64,000 nt of DNA from an uncultured Dorea sp. Its GTDB lineage: Bacteria > Bacillota > Clostridia > Lachnospirales > Lachnospiraceae. A program made the translations under genes and the position numbers. The notes under the pieces are model-generated. The model saw only the letters and a list, made by a program, of their open reading frames with translations. It did not search any database and was not told where the DNA came from. The stretch covers positions 61,919-125,918 of the forward strand of contig CAJURK010000001.1 of NCBI GenBank assembly GCA_910588745.1, read 5' to 3'. Shown piece after piece: positions 16,879-26,190 of the stretch. Position 1 is the first letter of the stretch. Each line of letters opens with the position of its first letter.

Positions 16879-18913
16879 CGTTGGATTTATCGGAAATCCG
16901 AATTGCGGAAAAACCACGCTGTTCAACGCATACACCGGCGCCAATTTAAAGGTTGCTAACTGGCCGGGCGTTACCGTAGAAAAAAAAGAGGGCCGCACGA
17001 CCTACCAGGGGCAGGAATACAACCTGATTGACCTGCCCGGAATTTACAGTCTTTCTTCCTATACTATGGAGGAAAAGGTTTCCAGGGAATGCATTCTAAG
17101 CGATGAGGTGGATGTAATTGTTGACGTAGCGGACGCTTCCAGTTTAGAACGCAACCTCTACCTCACCCTTCAGCTTATTGAACTTGGCAAGCCTGTAATT
17201 CTTGCCCTGAACATGATGGATGTCGTGGAAGAGCGGGGCATGGAGATCGATCTGCACCGTCTCCCGGAAATGCTTGGAATCCCAGTCATCCCTGTTTCCG
17301 CCAGAAAAAAGACCGGACTCTCAATCCTGATGCACGCAGTCGCCCACCATCAGACTTACGGACGCCAAGGCCCCCTAATCCACCATCATCACGCCGGCGG
17401 AAACGTCCGCCACAAACACAATCATCACGAAGAGTATGCGATGGTTTATCAGGATTCGGTCGAAGACAAGATTGATTCCTTCATTGAACGCATTGCCCTT
17501 ACATATCCGGATTTCCCCAATAAGCGGTGGCTGGCTATCAAGTATTTAGAAAATGACGCTTCCGCCTTTTGCGCGTGGCCTCTTGACGTATCCGGTCTGT
17601 TAGATCACAGTTATGAAAAAGAAATTATTAATCAAAAATACGATTTTATTGAGGAAGTTATTTCCGAAACACTGGTAAACAAATCCAGCAAAGAAGAGCG
17701 GACCGACCGAATCGACCGGTATCTTACCGGCAAATACACCGGGCTTCCTATCTTCCTTGCAATTATGGCGCTGGTCTTCTTCCTGACTTTTTTCGTGGGA
17801 GATTTCCTAAAAGGATATTTTGAAATTGCGCTGGACGCTTTTTCCGGCCTGATTTCTAATGGAATGGCCGCCGTCCATGCAGGCAGCTTAGCGACCTCCT
17901 TAGTGGTGGACGGAATTATTTCCGGCGTCGGCGGTATTCTCACCTTTCTGCCGAATATTTTCATCCTGTTTCTGGCTCTCGCTTTCCTCGAGGACAGCGG
18001 ATATATGGCCAGGGTAGCCTTTGTTATGGATGATATCATGAGCAGACTCGGCCTGTCGGGACGCGCATTTATCCCGCTGCTTTTAGGCTTTGGATGTTCT
18101 GTACCTGCCATCATGGCCTCCAGAGCCTTAGAACACCGAAAGGACCGGATGAAAACCATACTGATCACCCCATTTATGTCCTGCAGCGCCAGGCTTCCGA
18201 TCTACGTGTTGTTTTCTTCCATGTTTTTCGGAAAATACGCCATGGCGGTCTGCTACTCCATGTATCTGCTGGGAATTGCCGTTGCGATCCTTACCGCGTT
18301 TGTCCTGTCCAAAATTGACGGCAGCAAATCGGAACACGCGCTGCTGATTGAGCTTCCGGAATACAAGACGCCCAACGCCAGAACCATTGCCATCTATGTA
18401 TGGGAAAAGGTCAAAGATTATCTGACGCGGGCGGGAACGATTATCTTCCTTGCTTCTGTTGTCATGTGGGCGCTTCTTAATTTCGGCCCCGCCGGATACG
18501 TAACCGATATCAGCGCAAGCTTCGGCTCTTATATCGGTAAATGGATCGTACCAATCTTCCGCCCTCTGGGCCTTGGTTACTGGCAGATCATCGTAGCGCT
18601 GATTGCGGGAATTGCCGCAAAGGAAGTGGTGGTATCAAGCTGCGGCGTCCTCTTCGGCATCCAGAATATCGCTACTGCCCAGGGCATGGGCGCGGCTCTG
18701 GCCACGCTAAACGCCATGGGTTTCGGAACGGCCAACGCCTATGCGCTGATGGTGTTCTGCCTGCTGTACGTGCCGTGTACAGCGACGATTGCTACCATAC
18801 ACAGAGAAGTAGAAAGCAAACGGACAACCGCATTGTTTGTACTGTTCCAGTTAGGAACCGCATGGGTGGTAAGTTTTCTGTTTTATCAAGGGTTATCAAT
18901 TTTTCTAAATTAA
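16862..18913 (+). CDS. feoB: Ferrous iron transporter B
   Basis: The start is MSRTINVGFIGNPNCGKTT, giving 683 residues. The N-terminal G domain has G1 GNPNCGKT (11-18), switch/G3 DLPG (57-60), G4 NMMD (117-120) and G5 SARKK (146-150). The C-terminal membrane part has the two Gate modules (GVGGILTFLPNIFILFLALA, then GRAFIPLLLGFGCSVPAIMA) and the core GIAAKEVVVSSCGVLFG. Odd feature: a His-rich insert at residues about 162-189 (HHHH, HKHNHH; ten His in 28 positions) between the G domain and the linker helices, which could bind metal ions. It imports Fe(II) across the cytoplasmic membrane, in an operon with feoA. Confidence 0.96.
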   Translation: MSRTINVGFIGNPNCGKTTLFNAYTGANLKVANWPGVTVEKKEGRTTYQGQEYNLIDLPGIYSLSSYTMEEKVSRECILSDEVDVIVDVADASSLERNLYLTLQLIELGKPVILALNMMDVVEERGMEIDLHRLPEMLGIPVIPVSARKKTGLSILMHAVAHHQTYGRQGPLIHHHHAGGNVRHKHNHHEEYAMVYQDSVEDKIDSFIERIALTYPDFPNKRWLAIKYLENDASAFCAWPLDVSGLLDHSYEKEIINQKYDFIEEVISETLVNKSSKEERTDRIDRYLTGKYTGLPIFLAIMALVFFLTFFVGDFLKGYFEIALDAFSGLISNGMAAVHAGSLATSLVVDGIISGVGGILTFLPNIFILFLALAFLEDSGYMARVAFVMDDIMSRLGLSGRAFIPLLLGFGCSVPAIMASRALEHRKDRMKTILITPFMSCSARLPIYVLFSSMFFGKYAMAVCYSMYLLGIAVAILTAFVLSKIDGSKSEHALLIELPEYKTPNARTIAIYVWEKVKDYLTRAGTIIFLASVVMWALLNFGPAGYVTDISASFGSYIGKWIVPIFRPLGLGYWQIIVALIAGIAAKEVVVSSCGVLFGIQNIATAQGMGAALATLNAMGFGTANAYALMVFCLLYVPCTATIATIHREVESKRTTALFVLFQLGTAWVVSFLFYQGLSIFLN

Positions 18914-18927
18914 ACCAGCATGCTTTA

Positions 18928-18966
18928 AATCAGCAATGGGGCCTAAACGGCCCCGTTGCTGATTTT
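18928..18966 (+). terminator. Bidirectional terminator between feoB and the aldehyde dehydrogenase gene
   Basis: AAATCAGCAATGGGGCC / GGCCCCGTTGCTGATTT around TAAAC, with U/A runs on both sides; serves the two convergent genes. Confidence 0.9.
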
Positions 18967-20332
18967 ACTGGATTTTCTTTAACAGCGCTAATTTGTTTTT
19001 AAAAGGCGCGTAGCGTATAGGGATATCGATTGCCAGGGACTTCTTCATGACGCTTTTCCTGTGGGTGAAGGTATCGAAGCTGTCTTTTCCATGATAGCCT
19101 CCCATTCCGCTGCTGCCCACTCCGCCAAAGGGCATGTATGAGGTTGCCAGATGCACCACTGTGTCGTTGATACAGCCTCCGCCGTAGGAAATGTATTTTA
19201 AAACTTTGGCTTCGCGTTTTTTATCCTTTGTAAAATAGTAAAGCGCCAAGGGCCTTGGCCTTGCGTTGATCATTTGGACGGCTTCTTTCAGGTCATAAAA
19301 GGCCAGCACAGGAAGCAGCGGGCCGAAGATTTCTTCCTGCATGACCGGGTTTTCCCAGGTTACCTGGTCTAAGACTGTGGGGGCAATCTTCTGGGATACC
19401 CGGTCGCTTTCCCCGCCGGCCGCAATATGCGCCCCTTCCATCAGTCCTATAACGCGGTCAAAATGCTTCTCATTAATCATCTTCGGATACTCTTCATTAC
19501 TCAGGACATCTTTCCCATACATCTTCCGGATTGTTTTTATAATCTGCTTGATCAGCTTATCCTTCACGCTTTTCTGCACAAGAATATAATCCGGCGCCAC
19601 GCAGGTCTGGCCGGAATTTAAAAATTTCCCCCAGACGATCCGTTTTGCCGCCAGTTTCAAATCCGCCGTTTCGTCTACAATGCAGGGACTTTTCCCTCCA
19701 AGCTCCAAACTGACCGGCGTAAGGTGCGCCGCCGCTTTCTCCATCACATATTTTCCTACCGTTACGCTTCCCGTAAAGAAAATATAGTCAAATTTCTCAT
19801 CCAAAAGCGCCTGATTCGCTTCCCTGCCGCCTTCTACTACAAAGATGTACTCAGCCGGAAACAACTCTCTTACCATCTTCGCTATCACGCGGGTCGTATT
19901 CGGCGAATATGCCGACGGCTTAACCACCGCGCAGTTTCCCGCGCAGACAGCCCCTACAAGGGGCGCGACCGTCAACTGGAACGGATAATTCCACGGCGAC
20001 ATAATAAGGACGACGCCGTAAGGCTCCGGATAGATAAAAGATCTTGACGGGAACTGGGTAATCGGCGTCTTCACGCGTTTTGGAGCAGCCCATTTGCGTA
20101 AATGCTTTAAGGTGTATTGGATTTCTTCTTTTACAATGCCGATCTCTGTTGCGTAAGCCTCAAAAGGAGACTTGTTCAGATCCCGATACAGCGCGTCCAT
20201 GATCTCCCGTTCGTGTTCGCAGATCCACAAATGCAGGTTCTTAAGCTGCCGGATCCTAAAATCCACGTCCTTACATTCCCCTTTGCTGAAATATGCCCGC
20301 TGGGCATGCAGCATGTCCTTATACTCTGCCAT
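18965..20332 (-). CDS. NAD(P)-dependent aldehyde dehydrogenase, class 3 type
   Basis: The 455-residue enzyme is short, as in class 3 ALDHs (AlkH/YwdH-like), lacking the N-terminal extension of class 1/2 enzymes. Motifs: MSPWNYPFQLTVAPLVGA (oxyanion Asn), FFTGSVTVGKYVMEKAA (dinucleotide site), catalytic Glu in VSLELGGKSPCIVD, catalytic Cys in NSGQTCVAPDYIL, and PFGGVGSSGMGGYHGKDSFD. It oxidises medium or long aliphatic, or aromatic, aldehydes; the substrate cannot be told from sequence. It is preceded within 24 bases by an upstream lipoprotein gene on the same strand. Confidence 0.9.
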   Translation of the reverse strand: MAEYKDMLHAQRAYFSKGECKDVDFRIRQLKNLHLWICEHEREIMDALYRDLNKSPFEAYATEIGIVKEEIQYTLKHLRKWAAPKRVKTPITQFPSRSFIYPEPYGVVLIMSPWNYPFQLTVAPLVGAVCAGNCAVVKPSAYSPNTTRVIAKMVRELFPAEYIFVVEGGREANQALLDEKFDYIFFTGSVTVGKYVMEKAAAHLTPVSLELGGKSPCIVDETADLKLAAKRIVWGKFLNSGQTCVAPDYILVQKSVKDKLIKQIIKTIRKMYGKDVLSNEEYPKMINEKHFDRVIGLMEGAHIAAGGESDRVSQKIAPTVLDQVTWENPVMQEEIFGPLLPVLAFYDLKEAVQMINARPRPLALYYFTKDKKREAKVLKYISYGGGCINDTVVHLATSYMPFGGVGSSGMGGYHGKDSFDTFTHRKSVMKKSLAIDIPIRYAPFKNKLALLKKIQ

Positions 20333-20355
20333 AGCCTTTCTCTCCCTATACTCTA

Positions 20356-21462
20356 TTAGAATTCGTTATTCATGTACTGTTCCCAGGTAACTTCCTTTGC
20401 ATCTGCCGGAAGGCCTTCGATTGTCCCGCACTCTTCCCCTGTCAGATAATCCGTAGTCAGTTCGCTGTAATCTACCTGCCAGTTTCTAATTTCCTCTATA
20501 ACATACTCCATGGTAAAGCCGTTTATTTCCATCGCCATCTCCATTTCTTCTTGCTCGCTGGAAGCATACTGGCTTGCGATGGATTTCTCATACCTGTTTA
20601 TGACGCCCGCCAAATCCTCTAATGCCATATCTGCGTAATTCCCTGTTTCTACAATCTTCTGACTGCGCATCAGTTTATGATCGCTGCTGGACAGATAAAA
20701 GGTCTCCCTCTTTGTTACCGGTTCCTCCGCCAAGCCGTCCGCCTCTGCATTAGCCATAGACACATACAGGTCAACCGCTTCTGACATTCCTTCTAGCAAT
20801 TCAAGATGTTTTTCGGTCCATCCATGCCGCTCCATCAATTCTTCCTTCGTAAGTTCTCCGCCGGCCTTCGCTTTCTTCTCGTATTCCACCGTGAACTTCT
20901 CCGTACTGATCCCGTCAATCTCTTCTTCGCCCTCCTGCGTCACTGAAATGCTGACAATTTCCGTATTTTCATCCTCCTCAAACAGTTCTCCGCCGAAACG
21001 TCCGACATAATCATCATAGGTCGTTTGGCTCTCGTCGCCGGATTCCAGCAATATTTTTAAAGAAACCATGTCGGGACTTTTGGGAGAATGCGCTTCTTTA
21101 TACAGATAGTAATTTTCCCCCTCTTTTGTCAGAAATTCCGTATCCTTCAATTCTTCTTGTCCGTCGCTCACATAATACTCCTCTGTCTTTACCTGCTGGT
21201 TAGCAGTATCGATCCTATTCTCTGTCCGGTTGGAATTTCTGCTTTCAATATAGCCGCGGATCTCCTCTGCCTGATGGGCTTTCCAGGCTTCCTTAATCTG
21301 ATTTAAGTACTCTTCTCCTTCTATAGCCCCCTCATCCTGAGACTGCTCCTCTTTGACAGAGCCTTCTTGCGAATCCTCCTTGTCTTTCTTTTCTCCGCAT
21401 CCTATTGCGCAAACCATTGTCAAACACAGCAGCGCCGCCAGCGCTTTCCTTCTTTTCTTCAT
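20356..21462 (-). CDS. Uncharacterised lipoprotein
   Basis: The 368-residue product has a type II signal peptide with lipobox AIGC (Cys22), then an acidic, low-complexity linker (residues 23-50) and a mixed alpha/beta domain rich in Glu. Short markers: YYVSDGQEELKDTEFLTKEG and a beta-rich central part. The overall look is of the LppX/LolA-like or DUF6612-type lipoproteins, but I do not recognise the family with certainty. It sits just upstream of the aldehyde dehydrogenase gene and may share its transcript. Confidence 0.7.
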   Translation of the reverse strand: MKKRRKALAALLCLTMVCAIGCGEKKDKEDSQEGSVKEEQSQDEGAIEGEEYLNQIKEAWKAHQAEEIRGYIESRNSNRTENRIDTANQQVKTEEYYVSDGQEELKDTEFLTKEGENYYLYKEAHSPKSPDMVSLKILLESGDESQTTYDDYVGRFGGELFEEDENTEIVSISVTQEGEEEIDGISTEKFTVEYEKKAKAGGELTKEELMERHGWTEKHLELLEGMSEAVDLYVSMANAEADGLAEEPVTKRETFYLSSSDHKLMRSQKIVETGNYADMALEDLAGVINRYEKSIASQYASSEQEEMEMAMEINGFTMEYVIEEIRNWQVDYSELTTDYLTGEECGTIEGLPADAKEVTWEQYMNNEF

Positions 21463-21583
21463 TTTTCTTCTCCTTCATTTACCATTTGTTTTGTTACTTT
21501 GCTGGATCATTCCCAAAAGTAAGCCTTACCGCCGTCTGCATCTCGTATATGTCTATTCTGATCTCGCAGTTCGTCTTCTTTCA

Positions 21584-21629
21584 AAAAGATATGCCGGCGT
21601 ACAATGCACATCACACTGTACACCGGCAT
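21584..21629 (-). terminator. Terminator of the PatB/MalY gene
   Basis: ATGCCGGTGTACA pairs with TGTACGCCGGCAT (one T-G pair) on the minus strand, followed by ATCTTTTTG. Confidence 0.75.
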
Positions 21630-21715
21630 CACCGATAGTATAACACAAATCGAGACTGATTACGATAATTAAACTGTAAGAAACACTGTCTGTTTCCATT
21701 ATACGGCAAGGAACC

Positions 21716-22924
21716 TTAGCCGCAGAATACGTATTTGTTAAGCCGCCGGAACGCTTCTTTTACCCGCTCGGCAGGCAGCGCCAGATTCATGCGGATATGA
21801 CACGGGCCGCCAAACATCCGCCCATCCTGCCAAAGCACTCCCGCTTCACAGCCTGCCGTCTGTACCTCGTCAATACTTCTGCCGTGTTTCTCACACCATT
21901 TTGTACAATCCAGAAACAGCATATACGTTCCCTCCGGCTCCGAAACCTCCACGCCGTCAAAATGCTCCCTGATATACTCGCAGGCAAAGCTTACATTTTC
22001 GGAAATCACCTGGCACAATTCATCCACCCACCGATATCCTTCCGTACAGTAAGCGCCAATCAGCGCATGCATGGATAATACGTTCATATTATTGTAATGC
22101 GACAGGGACGCTTCCTTGTCCATCCTGTCCCGAAGCTTCTCGTTGTAAATGATATGATAGCTTCCCACCAGCCCCGCCAGATTAAAGGTCTTAGAAGGCG
22201 CGTACAGCGCTATCGTCCGGTTCCTGGCATCCGGGCTGACCGACTGGGTAGGAATGTGCCGGTTGCCCCGCAAGATAATATCCGACCAGATTTCATCCGA
22301 AATCACCGTCACGTCATACTTTTCAAACAATTCCATCGCTGTCTCAATCTCTTCCCGCTCCCACACGCGCCCACAGGGATTGTGAGGCGAGCAGAAGATG
22401 GCTGTATGAATCTTTTCTGTTACGATCCGGCGTTCCATGTCCGCATAATCCATCCGCCATACGCCCTTCTCATCCCGAAACAGCGGCGAATGAACCATAT
22501 GATATCCATTATTGCCCAAAACCTTTGTGAAGCCCGTATAAGTAGGCGCATGAACCAGAACCTTATCTCCCTTGGAACAGCATATATTGAGCGCGCTGAC
22601 CACTCCGCCCAGCACGCCATTTTCATAACCGATGCACCCGCGGGACAGCCCCTTCACCCCATGCCTGGTTTCCTGCCACCGGATAATGGAATCGTAATAT
22701 GCGTCAGACGGAAGGAAATACCCGAAAGCCGGATGGTTAAGTCTCTGACTGACCGCTTCCTGAACGGCGGGAAATACCGGAAAATTCATGTCCGCAACCC
22801 ACATGGGAATGGCCGACATGCCCTCTTTATACTTAACCGGTTTTCCCAGCGCGCCCTCGGGCGCGTCCAGCGCAAGCGCATCATGCCCTTTGCGCTCTAT
22901 TATTGAAGTAAAATCATATTTCAT
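21716..22924 (-). CDS. PatB/MalY-type PLP-dependent C-S lyase / aminotransferase
   Basis: The 402-residue fold-type I PLP protein shows IPMWVADMNFPVFPAV near residue 40, YENGVLGGVVSAL, the Asn/Pro motif FCSPHNPCGRVW, SDEIWSDI and the PLP-binding Lys in APSKTFNLAGLVGS near residue 235. PatB/MalY proteins cleave cystathionine or cysteine to pyruvate, ammonia and a thiol or H2S. Aminotransferase activity is also known in the wider group. The upstream hairpin (22977-22949) lies between apt and this gene, with AAAGGAGAGCAGG before the start. Confidence 0.9.
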   Translation of the reverse strand: MKYDFTSIIERKGHDALALDAPEGALGKPVKYKEGMSAIPMWVADMNFPVFPAVQEAVSQRLNHPAFGYFLPSDAYYDSIIRWQETRHGVKGLSRGCIGYENGVLGGVVSALNICCSKGDKVLVHAPTYTGFTKVLGNNGYHMVHSPLFRDEKGVWRMDYADMERRIVTEKIHTAIFCSPHNPCGRVWEREEIETAMELFEKYDVTVISDEIWSDIILRGNRHIPTQSVSPDARNRTIALYAPSKTFNLAGLVGSYHIIYNEKLRDRMDKEASLSHYNNMNVLSMHALIGAYCTEGYRWVDELCQVISENVSFACEYIREHFDGVEVSEPEGTYMLFLDCTKWCEKHGRSIDEVQTAGCEAGVLWQDGRMFGGPCHIRMNLALPAERVKEAFRRLNKYVFCG

Positions 22925-22948
22925 AATACCTGCTCTCCTTTATAACAA

Positions 22949-22977
22949 ATACCCCCAAACAAACTCTTTGAGGGTAT
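22949..22977 (-). terminator. Hairpin between apt and the PatB/MalY gene
   Basis: ATACCC(T)CAAA / TTTG(G)GGGTAT stem on the minus strand followed by TTTGTT; probably ends the apt transcript. Confidence 0.6.
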
Positions 22978-23056
22978 CCGGCTTCATTCTTGTTATGGGT
23001 CTTTTCCCGACGAATAAACTCCCGCCGCGTATCTGCTTAAGTATGTTCAGCCGCGC

Positions 23057-23581
23057 TTATTTTCCCTCATAGCGGATCACGCTGTCTACCGCATACTTTG
23101 CAAGCTTCTCCCTGCCTTTCAGCCCTGCAAGCTCCATCAGGAATACAATCTTTACCACTTCGCCGCCGAGCTGCTCCACCAGTTTTACCGCAGCTTCAAT
23201 GGTTCCGCCTGTAGCGATCAGGTCGTCAATCAGCACTACTTTCTGCCCCGGCTTTACCGCGTCTTTATGCATCTCGATAACCGCGCTGCCATATTCCAGC
23301 TCGTATTCCATCGATACGGTCTCTCTGGGAAGTTTTCCTTTCTTACGCACCAGGACAAACGGCTTATGGAGATTATAGGCTACCGGCATGCCAAAGATAA
23401 AGCCTCTGGACTCTGTACCTGCAATCACGTCAAACTCAACGCCCTCCAGCCGTTTCTGAATCTCGTCAATAGCCAGATGAAGGCCGTCCGCATCCTGCAG
23501 AACACTTGTTACATCCCGGAAAATAATTCCTTCTTCCGGAAAATCCGGAATACTCACTACATATTCTTCTATACTTTTCAT
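23057..23581 (-). CDS. apt: Adenine phosphoribosyltransferase
   Basis: The 174-residue type I phosphoribosyltransferase begins MKSIEEYVVSIPDFPEEGII, has the adenine-recognition stretch AGTESRGFIFGMPVAY and the PRPP loop VVLIDDLIATGGT near residue 120. It salvages adenine to AMP. The gene lies 67 bases after a FAD oxidoreductase gene on the same strand. relA, the usual Firmicutes neighbour, is not here. Confidence 0.96.
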   Translation of the reverse strand: MKSIEEYVVSIPDFPEEGIIFRDVTSVLQDADGLHLAIDEIQKRLEGVEFDVIAGTESRGFIFGMPVAYNLHKPFVLVRKKGKLPRETVSMEYELEYGSAVIEMHKDAVKPGQKVVLIDDLIATGGTIEAAVKLVEQLGGEVVKIVFLMELAGLKGREKLAKYAVDSVIRYEGK

Positions 23582-23648
23582 TTGTACCCACTCCTTCTAA
23601 TCGTACTCTGCGTCTTAGTATACCACAGATTCCTTTAAATAGCCATCC

Positions 23649-25028
23649 TTACAAAACGCTGTCTGCAAGATATCTTGCTACATGTATACCGCTTGCCGAC
23701 GCATGGGATAAGGAATGGGTCACCCCGCTGCAATCCCCGATTACAAAGAGTCCCTTATGCCTGGTCTCCAAATTCCCGTTGATTTCTACTTCCATATTAT
23801 AGAACTTTACTTCCACGCCATAGAGCAGCGTATCGTCATTGGCCGTTCCCGGCGCAATTTTATCCAGCGCATAGATCATCTCAATGATGCCGTCCAGAAT
23901 CCGCTTCGGCATCACCAGGCTTAAATCCCCCGGCGTGGCTGCCAGTGTGGGCGTTACATAGCTCTCCTCAATCCTTGCCGGAGTACTCCTCCTTCCCCGG
24001 ATTAAATCGCCGAACCGCTGTACCATCACGCCCCCGCCCAGCATATTCGACAATCTTGCGATGCTTTCGCCGTAACCGTTGCTGTCCTTAAAAGGTTCCG
24101 AGAAATGCTTAGAAACCAGCAGCGCGAAATTCGTATTCTCCGTGTGCTGTTTTGGATCTTCATAGCTATGTCCGTTAACCGTAACGATTCCGTTGGTATT
24201 CTCATTGACCACGACGCCTCTCGGATTCATACAGAACGTCCTCACCAGATCCTCGAATTTTTCCGTGCGGTATACAATCTTGCTCTCATACAGTTCGTCC
24301 GTCAGATGGGCAAATACCTCCGCCGGAAGCTCTACCCTCACGCCGATATCCACGCGGTTAGACTTGGTCGGGATTTCAAGGTCTCTGCACACTCCTTCCA
24401 TCCATTTGCTGCCGCTTCTGCCTGCCGAAATCACGCAGTACTTACAGGTATACACCCTGTTCTCTGTATAAACCTCGTAACAGTCCCCGTTTCTCCCAAC
24501 CTTCTCCACCGGAGTCAGAAAATGGAACGCCGCTTTCTCTTTCAGTTCGTTATACAAATTCTCCAAAACGACATAGTTAATGTCCGTTCCCAAATGGCGG
24601 ACTGACGCATCCAGAAGATGCAGGTCGTTTTGCAGACAGGTCTTTTTAATCTCTGTATTAGCGGTTGAATACAGCTTCGTCCCCTCCCCGCCATGGGAAA
24701 TATTAATGGAATCTACGTACTCCATCAAAGAAACCGCCTCTTTTTTCCCGATATACTCATGAAGGGTTCCGCCAAACTGATTGGTAATATTGTATTTCCC
24801 GTCGGAAAACGCGCCCGCCCCTCCAAATCCATTCATGATTCCACAGCTTTTGCAGCCCACGCAGCTTTTTACTTTCTTTCCGTCAATGGGACATTTTCTT
24901 TTCTCCAAGCTGTTTCCGGCCTCAAATACGCCGATCTTCCATTCCGGTTTTAATTTTGCCAGTTCATAAGCCGAAAAAATGCCTCCCGGCCCGGCTCCAA
25001 TAATTATTACATCATAATCCATACCCAT
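23649..25028 (-). CDS. FAD-dependent oxidoreductase (COG2509-type), function unknown
   Basis: The start is set at MGMDYDVIIIGAGPGG because GAAGGG precedes it; upstream codons lack a good site. The product is about 459 residues. The Rossmann FAD motif VIIIGAGPGGIFSAYELAK is at the N-terminus, followed by a Cys pair stretch KSCVGCKSCGIMNGFGGAGAFSDGK, and a C-terminal FAD-closing motif GLFVIGDCSGVTHSLSHASA. The family is large and mostly uncharacterised; the Cys cluster suggests a redox-active or metal site. It is probably soluble. Confidence 0.85.
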   Translation of the reverse strand: MGMDYDVIIIGAGPGGIFSAYELAKLKPEWKIGVFEAGNSLEKRKCPIDGKKVKSCVGCKSCGIMNGFGGAGAFSDGKYNITNQFGGTLHEYIGKKEAVSLMEYVDSINISHGGEGTKLYSTANTEIKKTCLQNDLHLLDASVRHLGTDINYVVLENLYNELKEKAAFHFLTPVEKVGRNGDCYEVYTENRVYTCKYCVISAGRSGSKWMEGVCRDLEIPTKSNRVDIGVRVELPAEVFAHLTDELYESKIVYRTEKFEDLVRTFCMNPRGVVVNENTNGIVTVNGHSYEDPKQHTENTNFALLVSKHFSEPFKDSNGYGESIARLSNMLGGGVMVQRFGDLIRGRRSTPARIEESYVTPTLAATPGDLSLVMPKRILDGIIEMIYALDKIAPGTANDDTLLYGVEVKFYNMEVEINGNLETRHKGLFVIGDCSGVTHSLSHASASGIHVARYLADSVL

Positions 25029-25154
25029 CGTTTTCCCTTCTTTCTCCATTCTATATGATAAGCGTTTTCTAATCCTCTTCGCACCGTTTTCTTCCAAATT
25101 AATACCCGGCCGGTTTTCAGCGCGTACCCGCCAATCCTGTTTCGGCCGGTTTGA

Positions 25155-25952
25155 TTAGTATTTCCGCAAAATATCCACCGTATGTCCCGCGGCTCCCATC
25201 AAATCCATCCGTTCGCAGGTTGCCAGATGATACGCCAGAAAATATTCAAATTCCTCTTCCTCCAGCGAGTTCAAAAAAGGCCGTATATAATTGGCCGCGC
25301 CGTCTGCCGAAATAATCTGTACCCGCCGAAGCCCCGCTTTCTTATTCAGTCTTTCCATATCCTCCAGCCGCACCATGCTGTACAGTTTATTGGCCTTTTC
25401 CGTACAGTGAAAAGATGTATCCAGCATCCCTGTCTCAAGAGCCTCCCGGATATGACGCTCCTTAAAGGCGTAGGTTATGACGCTAAACTCATTCATAACA
25501 TAGGCTGCCAAAAGCACCCCATCCTTTCTCAAAACCCGCTTCGCCTCCGTCAGCGCTTTCAGTTTATCCTCCTCTTTATGAAGATGATACAAAGGTCCAA
25601 ACAAAAGCGCCATATCAAACGTCTCATCTTCAAACCTCTTTAGACGAAGGGCGTTGCCCTGATACGCCTTCACCAGGCTGCATTTTGCCTTCAGCCTTCC
25701 CAGATTATGCCTCACAAGCTCCACTGCCGACACATCGTACCCTTCTTCGGCAAGGGCAATACTGTAACGTCCCGTCCCGGCTCCAATATCCAAAATCTTA
25801 ATCTGCCCCTTTTCTCTCCCGGACAAAACGGCAATCTCTTCCAGATACCGCCGGATATACCGCATAGAAGTCCGAAACTCCACCTGTCCATGACGGCTGT
25901 TCAGCCGCTTATCTTCATTAAATTTATTGTAGTATTCTTCCAAATTTGTCAT
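25155..25952 (-). CDS. Class I SAM-dependent methyltransferase
   Basis: The 265-residue protein has motif I ILDIGAGTGRYSIALAEEGY at about residues 53-72, the acidic end of strand 2 (VSAVELV), and motif IV-like FDMALLFGPLYHLHKEEDK. The substrate cannot be predicted. It is divergent from the NUDIX gene across a region containing a perfect 15-bp inverted repeat. Confidence 0.88.
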   Translation of the reverse strand: MTNLEEYYNKFNEDKRLNSRHGQVEFRTSMRYIRRYLEEIAVLSGREKGQIKILDIGAGTGRYSIALAEEGYDVSAVELVRHNLGRLKAKCSLVKAYQGNALRLKRFEDETFDMALLFGPLYHLHKEEDKLKALTEAKRVLRKDGVLLAAYVMNEFSVITYAFKERHIREALETGMLDTSFHCTEKANKLYSMVRLEDMERLNKKAGLRRVQIISADGAANYIRPFLNSLEEEEFEYFLAYHLATCERMDLMGAAGHTVDILRKY

Positions 25953-26042
25953 ATCCCTATCCCCACAACTCCCGCATCAATACCCTTACGAAACTTACCG
26001 GCGTTTTCCGCAAACCACGCAAAAAAAGTCCCAACAGCCTCT

Positions 26043-26112
26043 GAGCGCCGTCCGCCGTCCCGCTCTTCACAAAATCTGTCCCTTACGAAAAACAAGTCGG
26101 CGGACGGCGCTC
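26043..26112. repeat. 15-bp perfect inverted repeat in the divergent methyltransferase/NUDIX region
   Basis: GAGCGCCGTCCGCCG (26043-26057) and CGGCGGACGGCGCTC (26098-26112) with a 40-base loop. It is GC-rich in an AT-richer context and lies in the predicted 5' leader of the methyltransferase gene. On the minus strand a T7 run follows 20-odd bases after the stem, too far for a standard terminator. Confidence 0.7.
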
Positions 26113-26190
26113 GCTCTCCTACGCTTGCACTCCTCATCCATCCATGTTATATTACCAAATAAAGAATCTACAAACCCGGAGGATAAAATC

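Noticed and set aside
22097..22906. Long plus-strand frame (269 codons) opposite the PatB/MalY gene
   Set aside because: Antisense shadow; the composition is Arg/His/Pro-rich and there is no ribosome site.
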